Part shown: positions 41,848-50,012 of the stretch, piece after piece | Layout: each line of letters opens with the position of its first letter | Numbering within the stretch: position 1 is the first letter of the stretch | Source: Natronomonas salsuginis | Lineage (GTDB): Archaea > Halobacteriota > Halobacteria > Halobacteriales > Haloarculaceae | Direction of reading: 5' to 3' | Assembly (NCBI RefSeq): GCF_005239135.1 | Contig: NZ_QKNX01000001.1 | Coordinates: forward strand, 682,001-746,000 | DNA length: 64,000 bases | Position numbers and translations under genes: made by a program | Notes under the pieces: model-generated | Databases searched by the model: none | What the model saw: only the letters and a program-made list of their open reading frames with translations | What the model was told of the DNA's origin: nothing

Positions 41848-42273
41848 CTACTCCTCGAGTTCCTCGTCGATGAACTCGTGTGCCCCCTCGAGTATCTCGC
41901 GCGGTCCGTCCTGAGTGATCGTGTTGATCGCCTGCTCGTAGTCGCGCCACTGCAGATCGCGGTGTTCCGACGAGAGCTCGGCCGACGCCTCGTAGGACTT
42001 CGCGATGAACAGGTGGACCGTCTTGTGGATCGTATTGCCGTTCGCTTCGAATACGTAGTCGTAATCGTCACGGAAGCCGTTCAATAGCCGGAAGTCGTCG
42101 ATTCCGGCCTCCTCTTTCACCTCGCGGATAGCGGTCTGCTGTAGTTCCTCGTCGCCCTCGACGCCGCCTTTGGGAAACTCCCAATCACCGGGTCGGGACT
42201 TGAGTAGCAGGTACTCACGCCGGCCACGCGTATCGCGAAAGAGGATGGCTCCCGCGCTCGTGGCCTCTATCAT
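41848..42273 (-). CDS. Nudix hydrolase (bis(5'-nucleosyl)-tetraphosphatase-like)
   Basis: 141 residues with a full Nudix box, GGVEGDEELQQTAIREVKEEAGI, preceded by KSRPGDWEFPKGG. That arrangement matches the Ap4A hydrolase type, which clears dinucleoside polyphosphates. A ttataaat element is 27 nt before the ATG at 42273, so this start is chosen; the in-frame ATG at 42294 would lie within the promoter. It is divergent from the S10 paralogue. Confidence 0.92.
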   Translation of the reverse strand: MIEATSAGAILFRDTRGRREYLLLKSRPGDWEFPKGGVEGDEELQQTAIREVKEEAGIDDFRLLNGFRDDYDYVFEANGNTIHKTVHLFIAKSYEASAELSSEHRDLQWRDYEQAINTITQDGPREILEGAHEFIDEELEE

Positions 42274-42295
42274 TACCCAGTCGTAAACGGTCATG

Positions 42296-42303
42296 TTATA
42301 AAT
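42296..42303. promoter_or_regulatory. TATA box of the Nudix gene
   Basis: ttataaat, read on the minus strand as atttataa, is centred 27 nt before the ATG at 42273. It makes the longer reading from 42294 unlikely because that ATG would sit upstream of the expected transcript start. Confidence 0.6.
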
Positions 42304-42399
42304 GGGTGTCGGAGGGCCGTGGTGACGGTGATTCGGATCGCCATCGACACGCCAACGACGATGGATGCGTTTTTAGCGGTCGAGCGTCCACGGATGCAC

Positions 42400-42729
42400 A
42401 TGCCTTTCGTCACCACGCTGATGCTCCAAAGCGGAGATCGAGACGTCCTCGAACGGATCGTCGGGGATATAAAACACCGAGCCGAGCGTAAAGGAGTCGA
42501 ACTCCGCGGCCCACACGCCGAGTCACCGGCGGATATCTCGGTTCCGCAGTCAAAGCGACTCGACGCGGGCGGGCGGTCGTTTCGACACTGGGCGTATACG
42601 GTTTATGAACGCCGCATGGAGATCGTCGGCCACGACGAGTTCGCCCGCGATGTCGCCGGACAGGCGTTCCCCGAGGGGATTCACCTCGACGTCGACGTCG
42701 AACGCGTCTCCGCCCCCGGCAGTCGCTAG
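42400..42729 (+). CDS. Ribosomal protein uS10-like paralogue
   Basis: 109 residues with the uS10 fold: MPFVTTLMLQSGDRDVLERIVGDIKHRAERKGVELRGPH, then SVPQSKRL, a Trp/Tyr-bearing strand HWAYTVYERRMEIVG and the C-terminal HLDVDVERV. It differs strongly from the standard haloarchaeal S10, whose gene sits elsewhere next to EF-1A. So this is a paralogue, probably with its own role or as an alternative subunit. The start at 42400 follows a gtttttagc element by 27 nt; GTG starts at 42319 or ATG at 42394 are alternatives. Confidence 0.78.
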   Translation: MPFVTTLMLQSGDRDVLERIVGDIKHRAERKGVELRGPHAESPADISVPQSKRLDAGGRSFRHWAYTVYERRMEIVGHDEFARDVAGQAFPEGIHLDVDVERVSAPGSR

Positions 42730-42782
42730 CTCGGGGGTGCCGAACCGCGGGGGCTTATACTGTGCGGGAACCACCTCCCTCC

Positions 42783-44054
42783 ATGAGCGTCGAACGCGAC
42801 CGATTGGTCGAACTGCGTAGGGAGTTTCACCGTCACCCCGAGCCCGGCTGGCGGGAGTTTTGGACCACCGCCAAAATCGTCTCCGAGGTCGAACGGATCG
42901 GCGTCGACGAACTCCACGTCGGCCGCGACGCGCTGGCCGACGAACGACTCGCGGTTCCGGATAAGGACGAACTGGAGGTGTGGATGGACCGCGCCCGTGA
43001 GGCCGGTGCCGACCCCGACGTGCTGGACGAACTTTCTGGGGGCTGGACCGGTGCCGTCGCGGTGGTGCATCAGGGCGACGGCCCGACCGTCGGGGTGCGG
43101 GTCGACATCGACGGGCTCCCCCGCGAAGAGTCGACCGACGAGCGGCACGAACCCGCACGTGAGGGCTTCCGATCCGAGACGGGCGCGATGCACGCCTGCG
43201 GCCACGACGCGCACGCGACGATCGGCCTCGGCGTCCTCGAATCGGTCAAAGAGAGCGACTTCTCGGGGACGTTCAAGCTGTTCTTCCAGCCCGCAGAGGA
43301 GATCATCGGCGGCGGCAAGCCGATGGCCGATTCCGGCCACCTCGACGACGTCGACTACCTCTTTGCGATCCACATCGGCCTCGACTATCCGACCGGCGAA
43401 ATCATCGGCGGGATCGACGACTTCCTTGCAGTCACCCAGTTCTACACCACGTTCGAGGGGCATCCGGGCCACGCCGGCGCGCGCCCCGAGGAGGGCAGAA
43501 ACGCCGTGCAGGCGATGGCGACGGCCATCGGCAACCTCTACGGTATCGAGCGCCACAGCGAGGGCGAATCGCGCGTCAACGCCGGTCGCGTCGGCGGCGG
43601 CACCGCGACGAACATCATCCCCGAGGAGGCGTTCATCCACGGCGAGGTTCGGGGCGAGACGACCGACATCCGCGATTACACCTTCAGACGGGCCAAACAG
43701 GTCTTCGAGGGTGCGGCCATCTCCCACGACTGCAGCGCGGACGTGACCATCGAGGGGGAGGCCCCCTCGGCCGAAAGCGACGAGGAACTGGTCGAGTCGA
43801 TCCACGACGCCGCCCGAGCGCACCCGGACGTCGAGCGCGCGACCCGACGCGGCTCGATCGGCGGGAGCGAGGACGCGACGTTTCTCATGCAGCGCGTCCA
43901 GCAACACGGCGGGCTGGCGACGTACGCCTGCATCGGAACCGACCACCCCGGTGGTCACCACACGTCGACGTTCGACGTGGACGAGGATTCGCTCACGCTG
44001 GGCGTCGACGTCCTCACCGAGGCGATCGTCGAGGCTTCGAAGACGCGGCCGTAG
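42783..44054 (+). CDS. M20D-family amidohydrolase (AbgA-like)
   Basis: Di-zinc peptidase/amidohydrolase, 423 residues. The metal motif MHACGHDAH, the FFQPAEE glutamates and HPGHAGARPEEG of the dimerisation lid are clear, and the end has HHTSTFDVDEDSL. An insert after residue 50 (about 60 residues) makes it longer than common hippurate or IAA-amino acid hydrolases. That arrangement is seen in p-aminobenzoyl-glutamate hydrolase relatives. The substrate remains unknown. Confidence 0.88.
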   Translation: MSVERDRLVELRREFHRHPEPGWREFWTTAKIVSEVERIGVDELHVGRDALADERLAVPDKDELEVWMDRAREAGADPDVLDELSGGWTGAVAVVHQGDGPTVGVRVDIDGLPREESTDERHEPAREGFRSETGAMHACGHDAHATIGLGVLESVKESDFSGTFKLFFQPAEEIIGGGKPMADSGHLDDVDYLFAIHIGLDYPTGEIIGGIDDFLAVTQFYTTFEGHPGHAGARPEEGRNAVQAMATAIGNLYGIERHSEGESRVNAGRVGGGTATNIIPEEAFIHGEVRGETTDIRDYTFRRAKQVFEGAAISHDCSADVTIEGEAPSAESDEELVESIHDAARAHPDVERATRRGSIGGSEDATFLMQRVQQHGGLATYACIGTDHPGGHHTSTFDVDEDSLTLGVDVLTEAIVEASKTRP

Positions 44055-44552
44055 CTACAGCAGGTATCGCTCTTGATCGTCGCTCATGTCGACGACTGAA
44101 TCGGCGGCCTCGACAAGCTCCTCGGCCATCGATCCGCCGAACCCGAACACCTCCGTCCGGACGCCCTCGTGCCGGAGGTGCGTACACAGCCGCGCGAAGT
44201 CCCCGTCGCCGCTACACAGGACGAACGTGTCGATCTTCCCCGCGAGCGTGACCGCGTCGAGACACATTCCGAGATCCCAGTTAGCTTTCTGTGAGCCGTC
44301 GGCGAACGTCTTGATGTCCTTAATTTTTGTTTCGAATCCGATGCCGCGGAGCGCGTCGAAGAAGTCCTCCTCAGAGGGCGATTCGGCCCGAATCACGTAG
44401 GCGAGCGCCCGGACCAGTTCGCGGTCGTCGACGGCGGCGTCGAGCATCGCGGTGTAATCGACGTTACGCGAGTAAAGGCTGTGCGCCGCGTGATAGAGAT
44501 TTTGTGAGTCCGCGAGAACGGCAACGCGCTGAGCCGCATGGATCGGTCGCAT
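44055..44552 (-). CDS. NYN-domain (LabA/DUF88) protein
   Basis: 165 residues of the PIN-like NYN nuclease fold: VAVLADSQNLYHAA gives the first acidic strand, DLGMCLDAV the second, and VLCSGDGDFARLCTHLR the third, with the Asp residues expected at a metal site. RNA cleavage is the role usually proposed. A TATA-like catatagc lies 27 nt before the ATG. Its stop follows the amidohydrolase stop directly, in convergent orientation. Confidence 0.88.
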   Translation of the reverse strand: MRPIHAAQRVAVLADSQNLYHAAHSLYSRNVDYTAMLDAAVDDRELVRALAYVIRAESPSEEDFFDALRGIGFETKIKDIKTFADGSQKANWDLGMCLDAVTLAGKIDTFVLCSGDGDFARLCTHLRHEGVRTEVFGFGGSMAEELVEAADSVVDMSDDQERYLL

Positions 44553-44606
44553 ACTCGGACTCGTCCCGCGTCGGCTATATGTCTTGGCGTCCAGCGGCGT
44601 CGCGGG

Positions 44607-45347
44607 CTACTGGAAGCCGCGGATCGGCTGCGCCTGCGTGCTCTCGTCGCGATCGACTTCTTGGAGCCGCTTCGCTAACTGCTCTCTGGCCGCTTGGATC
44701 TCGTCGGCTTGGTCGACCAGTCGGTCGGTGCTCACGTCGATGCCCGCGATCGGCGTGATCCCGTCCTCGAGGACGACCCGCGCGGCCTCCGGATCGGGGA
44801 ACCGCGGATCGGTCTGGGCGATGAGGCCGACTGCATCGAGCTCCGTCTCCACGGCTCGGTGCAACAGCGCCCCGGTCGGCCCCGAGATCAAGCCACCGCC
44901 GCTCGGTGGGACGATGTCGACGTCATCGAGCATCGACGCACCGTTTCCGGCCGCGACGCCGTAGAGTTTCGGAACGTCGGCTTTCTCCTCGGCCAGCCCG
45001 CTGATGTACAGCGGAAACGCGTCGCTCGTGTCGATCCAGCCGGTGACGCAGCTGGCGAACTCGGTCGCCTGTTTCGGCGACACCGGAACGTCGCTCTGGA
45101 GGACGACGAGATCCCGCGTCTCGTCGGCGTACAACCGCACCGGCGGCAGCAGGTCCGGCGAGTCCCCGCCGTAGACGGCGACGCGCGGCAGCCCCTCACA
45201 GAGCAGCGCGCCGTAGTACGCCATGTCGAACTCATCGACGAGGTGATCGGCGGCGATCTTCCCGACGAGACCGGCACCCGGAAGGCCTTCGATGAGCGTC
45301 GGCGACTCGAGTTCGATCCCCTCGTCGATAATCTGGATGCGTGCCAT
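44607..45347 (-). CDS. PAC2-family proteasome assembly chaperone-like protein
   Basis: 246 residues of the PAC2 (proteasome assembly chaperone 2) fold: LIEGLPGAGLVGKIAADHLVDEFDM, then YISGLAEEKADVPKLYGVAAGNG and GGGLISGPTGALL. Archaeal members are thought to help proteasome alpha-ring assembly or to bind a small ligand; direct evidence is limited. The C-terminal 40 residues form a charged helix. The ATG at 45347 has a tattatg element about 27 nt upstream. Confidence 0.87.
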   Translation of the reverse strand: MARIQIIDEGIELESPTLIEGLPGAGLVGKIAADHLVDEFDMAYYGALLCEGLPRVAVYGGDSPDLLPPVRLYADETRDLVVLQSDVPVSPKQATEFASCVTGWIDTSDAFPLYISGLAEEKADVPKLYGVAAGNGASMLDDVDIVPPSGGGLISGPTGALLHRAVETELDAVGLIAQTDPRFPDPEAARVVLEDGITPIAGIDVSTDRLVDQADEIQAAREQLAKRLQEVDRDESTQAQPIRGFQ

Positions 45348-45468
45348 ACGCCGACCGACGTGACCGAGCATCATAATAGTGAGCCGATCAGGGCATCGCC
45401 ACGCCGGATCGCCGTTCCACGCGATCCGTGATCGACACCGACAAACCACCTCGGGGTCGACTGTGCGC

Positions 45469-46380
45469 ATGGAGCCGCTTTCGAGATACGACCCCATCGT
45501 CGGCGACCCGTCGGCGTTTCACTCCGCCTGTGAGCGCCCGTTGCCGTCGGTCGTCCGGGTCAACGAGATCAAGGCGACGCCCGATCGGGTTCGACGGGCG
45601 TTCGACGAGGCGGACGTCGAGTACGCCCCCGTCGACTGGCACGACGGCCTCTTTCGACTCGGCGACGGCGAGTCGCCCGGGAACTCCTGGCCGTTCGTCC
45701 ACGGCTGGGTGTACGGTCAAGAGGAGGTGTCCGCCGTTCCGGCGATCGCGCTCGACCCATCACCGGGCGAACGCGTCTTGGATTGCTGTGCGGCACCGGG
45801 AAGCAAGACCACGCAACTGGCCGCGCGGATGGACGACCGCGGCACGCTCGTCGGCAACGACAACAACCTCGGACGCCTGTCTGCGCTCCGGTCGAACGCC
45901 GAACGCTGCGGCGTGACGAACCTCGTCGTGACCAGACAGGACGCGCGGAACTTCTCGTTGAAACCGTTCGGTGCGGAGCCGTTCGATCGGACGCTCGTCG
46001 ACGTGCCCTGCTCCTGTGAGGGGACGATCCGAAAGAATCCCGACGCGGTCGACAGCTGGTCGATGGATCACGTCGAGGGGATCGCCGGCGTCCAGAAGGG
46101 GATCCTCGAACGGTCGATCGAGATCACCCGGCCGGGCGGCACCGTCGTCTACTCGACGTGTACGTTCGCTCCCGAGGAGAACGAGGCGGTGCTCCAGTAC
46201 GCGCTCGACCGCACCGGCTGTCGGCTCGTCGAGTACGACCTCCCGCTCGAACACGTCTCGGGACTCGTCGAGTGGGACGACGAGACGTTCGACGAGTCGA
46301 TGCGGAAGGCCAAGCGGATCTACCCACACCACAACGACACCGGCGGATTCTTCTGTGCGAAACTGGAGGTGGGAGAATGA
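45469..46380 (+). CDS. RNA m5C methyltransferase of the RsmB/NOP2/Sun family
   Basis: Makes 5-methylcytosine in tRNA or rRNA with S-adenosylmethionine. The 303 residues have the SAM motif DCCAAPGSKTTQLAA (105-119), the two catalytic cysteines Cys181 (VPCSCEGT) and Cys231 (STCTF), and the C-terminal FFCAKLEVGE. There is no PUA domain at either end, but the next gene, joined by ATGA, encodes a small domain that may take that part. Target RNA unknown. Confidence 0.92.
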   Translation: MEPLSRYDPIVGDPSAFHSACERPLPSVVRVNEIKATPDRVRRAFDEADVEYAPVDWHDGLFRLGDGESPGNSWPFVHGWVYGQEEVSAVPAIALDPSPGERVLDCCAAPGSKTTQLAARMDDRGTLVGNDNNLGRLSALRSNAERCGVTNLVVTRQDARNFSLKPFGAEPFDRTLVDVPCSCEGTIRKNPDAVDSWSMDHVEGIAGVQKGILERSIEITRPGGTVVYSTCTFAPEENEAVLQYALDRTGCRLVEYDLPLEHVSGLVEWDDETFDESMRKAKRIYPHHNDTGGFFCAKLEVGE

Positions 46381-46910
46381 GCGGTGGCGACGGGGGCGGA
46401 ACTGACGACGACGGCAACGTCGGACAACGATTCGATCGATTGCCCGAAACGGCAGCCGACCGCGAGGTCGAGGGCCGAGCGACCCGCGAGGCGGTCGTCG
46501 GCTGGTGGGTCGAACGCTTCGATCTCGACCCCGAGCGGTTCGCGGGGCACACGTTCTGGGAGAAGGGGTCGGGGAAGATCTGGGCGTTCGCCGGTGAGAT
46601 CGACTCGCCGGCCGAAGTCGAGGGGCTCGGGATGACCTTTCTCCGAACCAGACAGGAACACTGGAAACCCACCACGGACGCGGTCCAGCGGTTCGGTCGC
46701 GGGGCGACGAAGAACGTCGTCGTCCTCGACGACGAGGACGCGCGAGCCTTCCTCCGCGGCGAGGACACCGAGCCCGAGTGGGACGGCGACTGGGGTTACC
46801 TCATCGCGGCCCACCGGATCGCGGGAGCGATCGAACCGATCGGCGTCGGGCTGTACATCTACGACGAGCTCCGATCGCAGATGCCGAAAGGGCGGCAGCG
46901 CGACCTCTAA
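46377..46910 (+). CDS. Small partner of the m5C methylase (DUF7122-like, PUA-like)
   Basis: 177 residues. After an acidic, Gly/Asp-rich leader (1-18), the domain reads WWVERFDLDPERFAGHTFWEKGSGKIWAFAG, GMTFLRTRQEHWKPTTDAVQRFG and ends YDELRSQMPKGRQRDL. In bacterial RsmF-type enzymes a C-terminal PUA-like domain follows the methylase in one chain. Here it is separate but overlaps the methylase stop by four bases, so both proteins probably work together on RNA. The function of this family is not established. Confidence 0.75.
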   Translation: MSGGDGGGTDDDGNVGQRFDRLPETAADREVEGRATREAVVGWWVERFDLDPERFAGHTFWEKGSGKIWAFAGEIDSPAEVEGLGMTFLRTRQEHWKPTTDAVQRFGRGATKNVVVLDDEDARAFLRGEDTEPEWDGDWGYLIAAHRIAGAIEPIGVGLYIYDELRSQMPKGRQRDL

Positions 46911-48409
46911 TCTCGCTCGGCGATCGTCCCGCCGCTGAGCCCCTCCCACTCGACCCGGTACCCGAGGCGGGCGAGAACCGCGCTGGTTTCCTCGATGCCG
47001 CGCTCGCCGAGCACCGTCTCCACGTCGTCGAGATCCATCCCTGCCTCCAGCTCCTCGGCAAGCGTCTCCAACACTGCGGGCCTGAGGAGCGTCCGGCCGA
47101 CGCGTTCGTGGTCGGGAAAATCGACGGTCTCGATCGCGCGCTCGGGGACACCGCGTTCCTCGGCTAACACGGAGATGGCGATCACGTCAGCGTCGGGCGT
47201 CATCCGCGCTGGGAGCGTCGCGGCGCTTTCCGCGTGCAGTTCCGACTCGTAGGAACGCAAGGCGTCCCGAACGTCGGCGACGCTAACCGTCCCCGTGTAC
47301 GGGATCGCGCGGTGGCCGAGCGCCTCGATGGCCTCGCCGACGCCGAGCGACTCGTCGTAGGCGACGAGGAAGGCAACGTCCTCCAGCGCCTCGAACCGCG
47401 AGAGTTTCTTTTCCACGTACTCCGGCGTCCAAAACCCCATGATCTCGAAGAAGACGCGGAAGTCGCCGTAGCGCCACTCGAAGGCGAAGTCGGGGATCAC
47501 TGCGAACTCGCCGGCCTCGAGTGCATCTGGCTCCCGACGGAGTCGCCAATCGAGATCGAGCGCATCGAATCGGGCGTAAAAGTCCGACTCGACGCCGCTG
47601 TCGAAGGTCGGTTCGACGACCGGTTCGGCCGTCGGATGGGTGAGATCGTCCGAGTCGAGCCGGAGCGTCCGCTCGGTGCCTCGATCGTCGATCGTCGCTT
47701 CGAGGGTCCACTCGGCGGCCTTCGTGACCGTTCGGAGTAGCCGAGCGAACCGCGTCCCGTAGCGCCTCGACCGGCGAAAGAGTGCGTCGGGACCGGTAAC
47801 GATCACGGTCCGCCCCTCGTCGGTTCGTCGGATCTCGTACATCAGCCGGAGCCGCTTGATCGCCGAGACGAGCGCCTTCGGCTCCGAGGTTTCGACCCGC
47901 ACCGAGACAGCGTTGAACAGCGCCGTCTGCGCCAGCGAGAGGTCGTACTGCTCGCGGAGCGACTCGGGATCGTAGTTCGTTTCGATCGCGTAAAGAACCG
48001 ACTCGATCTCCCGATCGGCGAACAGCGACGCGTCGACCTCGTCCGGGGACGCGTCGAGCCGGTCGGCGGCCGCGGCGAGCGCCTCGGTTCGATCCGCATC
48101 TGTCACGACGCCGACCGCCTCAGCGGCCTCGAAGGCGGCGGTTCGCGCGCGCCGCGGCGAGACGGGGGCCTCGACGGCGAACCGTGCGTCGCGGTGGATA
48201 AGCTTCGCGAACCCCCGGACCAGCTTGAAATCGTCGGCTTCCCGTTCGAGTTCGGCGAGCGCGTCGTCGAGGTCGCGCTTCGACTCGCCGACGTGCCCCT
48301 GATAGACGCCGAGGACCCGCGCAGCGAGTGCCTCGTCGGACGGGTCGGTGAATCGGGGCTGGTACCCCCCGCCGGCCCGCGAAACGCGGAGCAGGTCCTT
48401 GGTGAGCAT
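46907..48409 (-). CDS. DUF790 / Bax1-like nuclease
   Basis: 500 residues of the archaeal Bax1 family, a nuclease that in other archaea works with the XPB helicase in DNA repair. The N-terminal region starts MLTKDLLRVSRAGGGYQPRF. The nuclease core has the restriction-like motif VIPDFAFEWRYGDFRVFFEIMGFWTPEYVEKKL, where Asp, Glu and Lys are the expected catalytic residues. No XPB gene lies in this window, unlike the gene pair in many archaea. Its stop overlaps the preceding gene by four bases in convergent orientation. Confidence 0.9.
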   Translation of the reverse strand: MLTKDLLRVSRAGGGYQPRFTDPSDEALAARVLGVYQGHVGESKRDLDDALAELEREADDFKLVRGFAKLIHRDARFAVEAPVSPRRARTAAFEAAEAVGVVTDADRTEALAAAADRLDASPDEVDASLFADREIESVLYAIETNYDPESLREQYDLSLAQTALFNAVSVRVETSEPKALVSAIKRLRLMYEIRRTDEGRTVIVTGPDALFRRSRRYGTRFARLLRTVTKAAEWTLEATIDDRGTERTLRLDSDDLTHPTAEPVVEPTFDSGVESDFYARFDALDLDWRLRREPDALEAGEFAVIPDFAFEWRYGDFRVFFEIMGFWTPEYVEKKLSRFEALEDVAFLVAYDESLGVGEAIEALGHRAIPYTGTVSVADVRDALRSYESELHAESAATLPARMTPDADVIAISVLAEERGVPERAIETVDFPDHERVGRTLLRPAVLETLAEELEAGMDLDDVETVLGERGIEETSAVLARLGYRVEWEGLSGGTIAERD

Positions 48410-48514
48410 ACCGGCGTTCGGTCGCGGGTGGACAAAAACGCCGCGGGACGAGGACCGACTGCGACTGCCGCGGTCGCCCGTGGATTGATATCCAAGTCGG
48501 CCCGTACCTCGGAT

Positions 48515-48871
48515 ATGGAATCGATCGCACTGCCCCTCCAGGCGGCCGGCGACTGGATCGAGTACCCGGAGTCCGTGCTGCTGTTCGCCGTCCTCGCGCT
48601 CGCGGGGATCGGGACCGGGGTTCTCCTGGTGCTTTCGCTCGTCGTCTACAACCGCCGCCGGACACGGACGTACGCGCTCGTCACCCTCGCCATCGGAATG
48701 CTGTTCTTCCGGTCGATCGTCGGGTTGGGTACCGTCTCCGGGGCCGTTTCGATGCCCGTTCACCACCTGATCGCCCACTCGATCGACTTCGTCATCGCCG
48801 GGTTGATACTTTATGCGGCCTACGGGAGCGGTCCGAGCAGCTCGACTGCGAGCGTCGGACACTCAGACTGA
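48515..48871 (+). CDS. Small membrane protein of unknown function
   Basis: 118 residues with three membrane helices: about 21-43, 54-76 and 83-105. The loop VYNRRRTRTYALV is basic and probably cytoplasmic; the C-terminus is short and polar. It resembles small haloarchaeal membrane proteins found near regulators (DUF7471-like), but I am not sure. A TATA-like gattgatatc lies 25-30 nt before the ATG. Confidence 0.7.
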   Translation: MESIALPLQAAGDWIEYPESVLLFAVLALAGIGTGVLLVLSLVVYNRRRTRTYALVTLAIGMLFFRSIVGLGTVSGAVSMPVHHLIAHSIDFVIAGLILYAAYGSGPSSSTASVGHSD

Positions 48872-48873
48872 CG

Positions 48874-49020
48874 TCATCGGCCGGATTCGGGCGCGTCGAC
48901 CGGACCGGCGACTTCTCCGCTCTCGGGGGAGACGCCGACCTGGTCGCGGAGGTCCGCCATCGGACAGGTGTCTGTATCTTCGCCGTGTGGCCGAAGCCTC
49001 ACTTCGAAAGGGTTCTGTTT
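48874..49020 (-). pseudogene. Remnant resembling the 3' end of an endonuclease III gene
   Basis: The minus strand reads TDTCPMADLRDQVGVSPESGEV and then a stop at 48874-48876. This closely resembles the end of the intact endonuclease III gene a kilobase away (CPLYDLCDRVGVYPETGEV), including the last cluster region, but lacks the other cysteines. Upstream (to about 49020) the frame has no further similarity. It looks like an old nth 3' end left behind when the CPBP gene and the present nth were placed beside it. A short unrelated protein is the alternative. Confidence 0.45.
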
Positions 49021-49130
49021 CGGTCCTGACACCGTTCACTCGGAAACCGACCACCGACCGCTGAATCGAGCCGACTATCGGGACTCTGTCGAAACCGACA
49101 TATTTTGTCGATTACACCGAAATCGCCCTT

Positions 49131-49964
49131 ATGGAACCTGCTCCGAATCGTGGCGACGGGGCGGACTGGCGAGCCATTGCGGCGTTCCTCGCGCTCGCGT
49201 TCGGCTGGTCCTGGGCGTTCTGGGTTCCGAAGGCACTCGCGGGCCTCGGTCTTCTAGACGGCCTGCCAGTCCTGCCAGAACTCGGTGCGTTCGGCCCGTC
49301 TGTCGCAGCGGTCGTACTTGTCGCATACGCAGACGGGATCATGGGTGTCGGCCGCCTTTTTGCCCGCGCCGTCCAGGTTGACTATCCCACACGGTGGCTG
49401 GCGGTTGCCCTACTGCTCCCGATTGGCGTCGTGGCTGCAGCACTCGCCGTCGCCTACGTCACGGGCACAGAGCCATCGTACCCATGGGCAGAGACGCCCA
49501 GCGTCTTGCCCATCGCGTTCGTCTTCATCTTCTTCCTCGGAGGCCCCGTCCAGGAGGAGTTCGGCTGGCGGGGATACCTGTTGGACCCGCTCCAGGACCG
49601 TCTCGGCGCTACCGTCGCCGGCCTCTCCATCGGTCTCGTCTGGGCCGTCTGGCACCTTCCGCTGTTCTACATTCCGAGTCAGACCATCTACTACAACGTC
49701 CCAATGTTCGGCTTCTTCGTCTCCACCGCCTTCCTCTCGGTCCTCCACACGTGGCTGTACAACAACACCAATCGCAGCCTCTTGCCTGCCCTCCTCATGC
49801 ACACGGCGTTCAATTGGGCGAACGGAATGTTCCCGGTGCTCGAATCAGACCCAGCGAGCGTTACGCTCTTGATCGCACTCGCCGCGGCGACCGCTGCAGT
49901 CGTCGCCTACTGGGGACCGTCGACGCTGTCGCGACCACGCTCACGGTCCGATATCACAGACTGA
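49131..49964 (+). CDS. CPBP-family intramembrane metalloprotease
   Basis: 277 residues, about eight membrane helices, of the Abi/CAAX-protease-like family. The three catalytic motifs are visible: EEFGWRG (Glu142, Glu143, Arg147), then AVWHLPLFY, and MHTAFNW. Members cleave prenylated or membrane proteins, or give bacteriocin immunity. The target here is unknown. A catattttg element lies 27 nt before the ATG. It sits between a nth-like remnant and the intact nth gene, which suggests insertion. Confidence 0.88.
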   Translation: MEPAPNRGDGADWRAIAAFLALAFGWSWAFWVPKALAGLGLLDGLPVLPELGAFGPSVAAVVLVAYADGIMGVGRLFARAVQVDYPTRWLAVALLLPIGVVAAALAVAYVTGTEPSYPWAETPSVLPIAFVFIFFLGGPVQEEFGWRGYLLDPLQDRLGATVAGLSIGLVWAVWHLPLFYIPSQTIYYNVPMFGFFVSTAFLSVLHTWLYNNTNRSLLPALLMHTAFNWANGMFPVLESDPASVTLLIALAAATAAVVAYWGPSTLSRPRSRSDITD

Positions 49965-50012
49965 CCGCCGCAGTCGACCATCCCTCTACAACGAACGATG
50001 AATATCCGGCAC

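Noticed and set aside
42319-42399. GTG-initiated N-terminal extension of the S10 paralogue
   Set aside because: The added 27 residues do not fit the uS10 fold, and a T-rich element at 42369-42376 places the start at 42394-42400.
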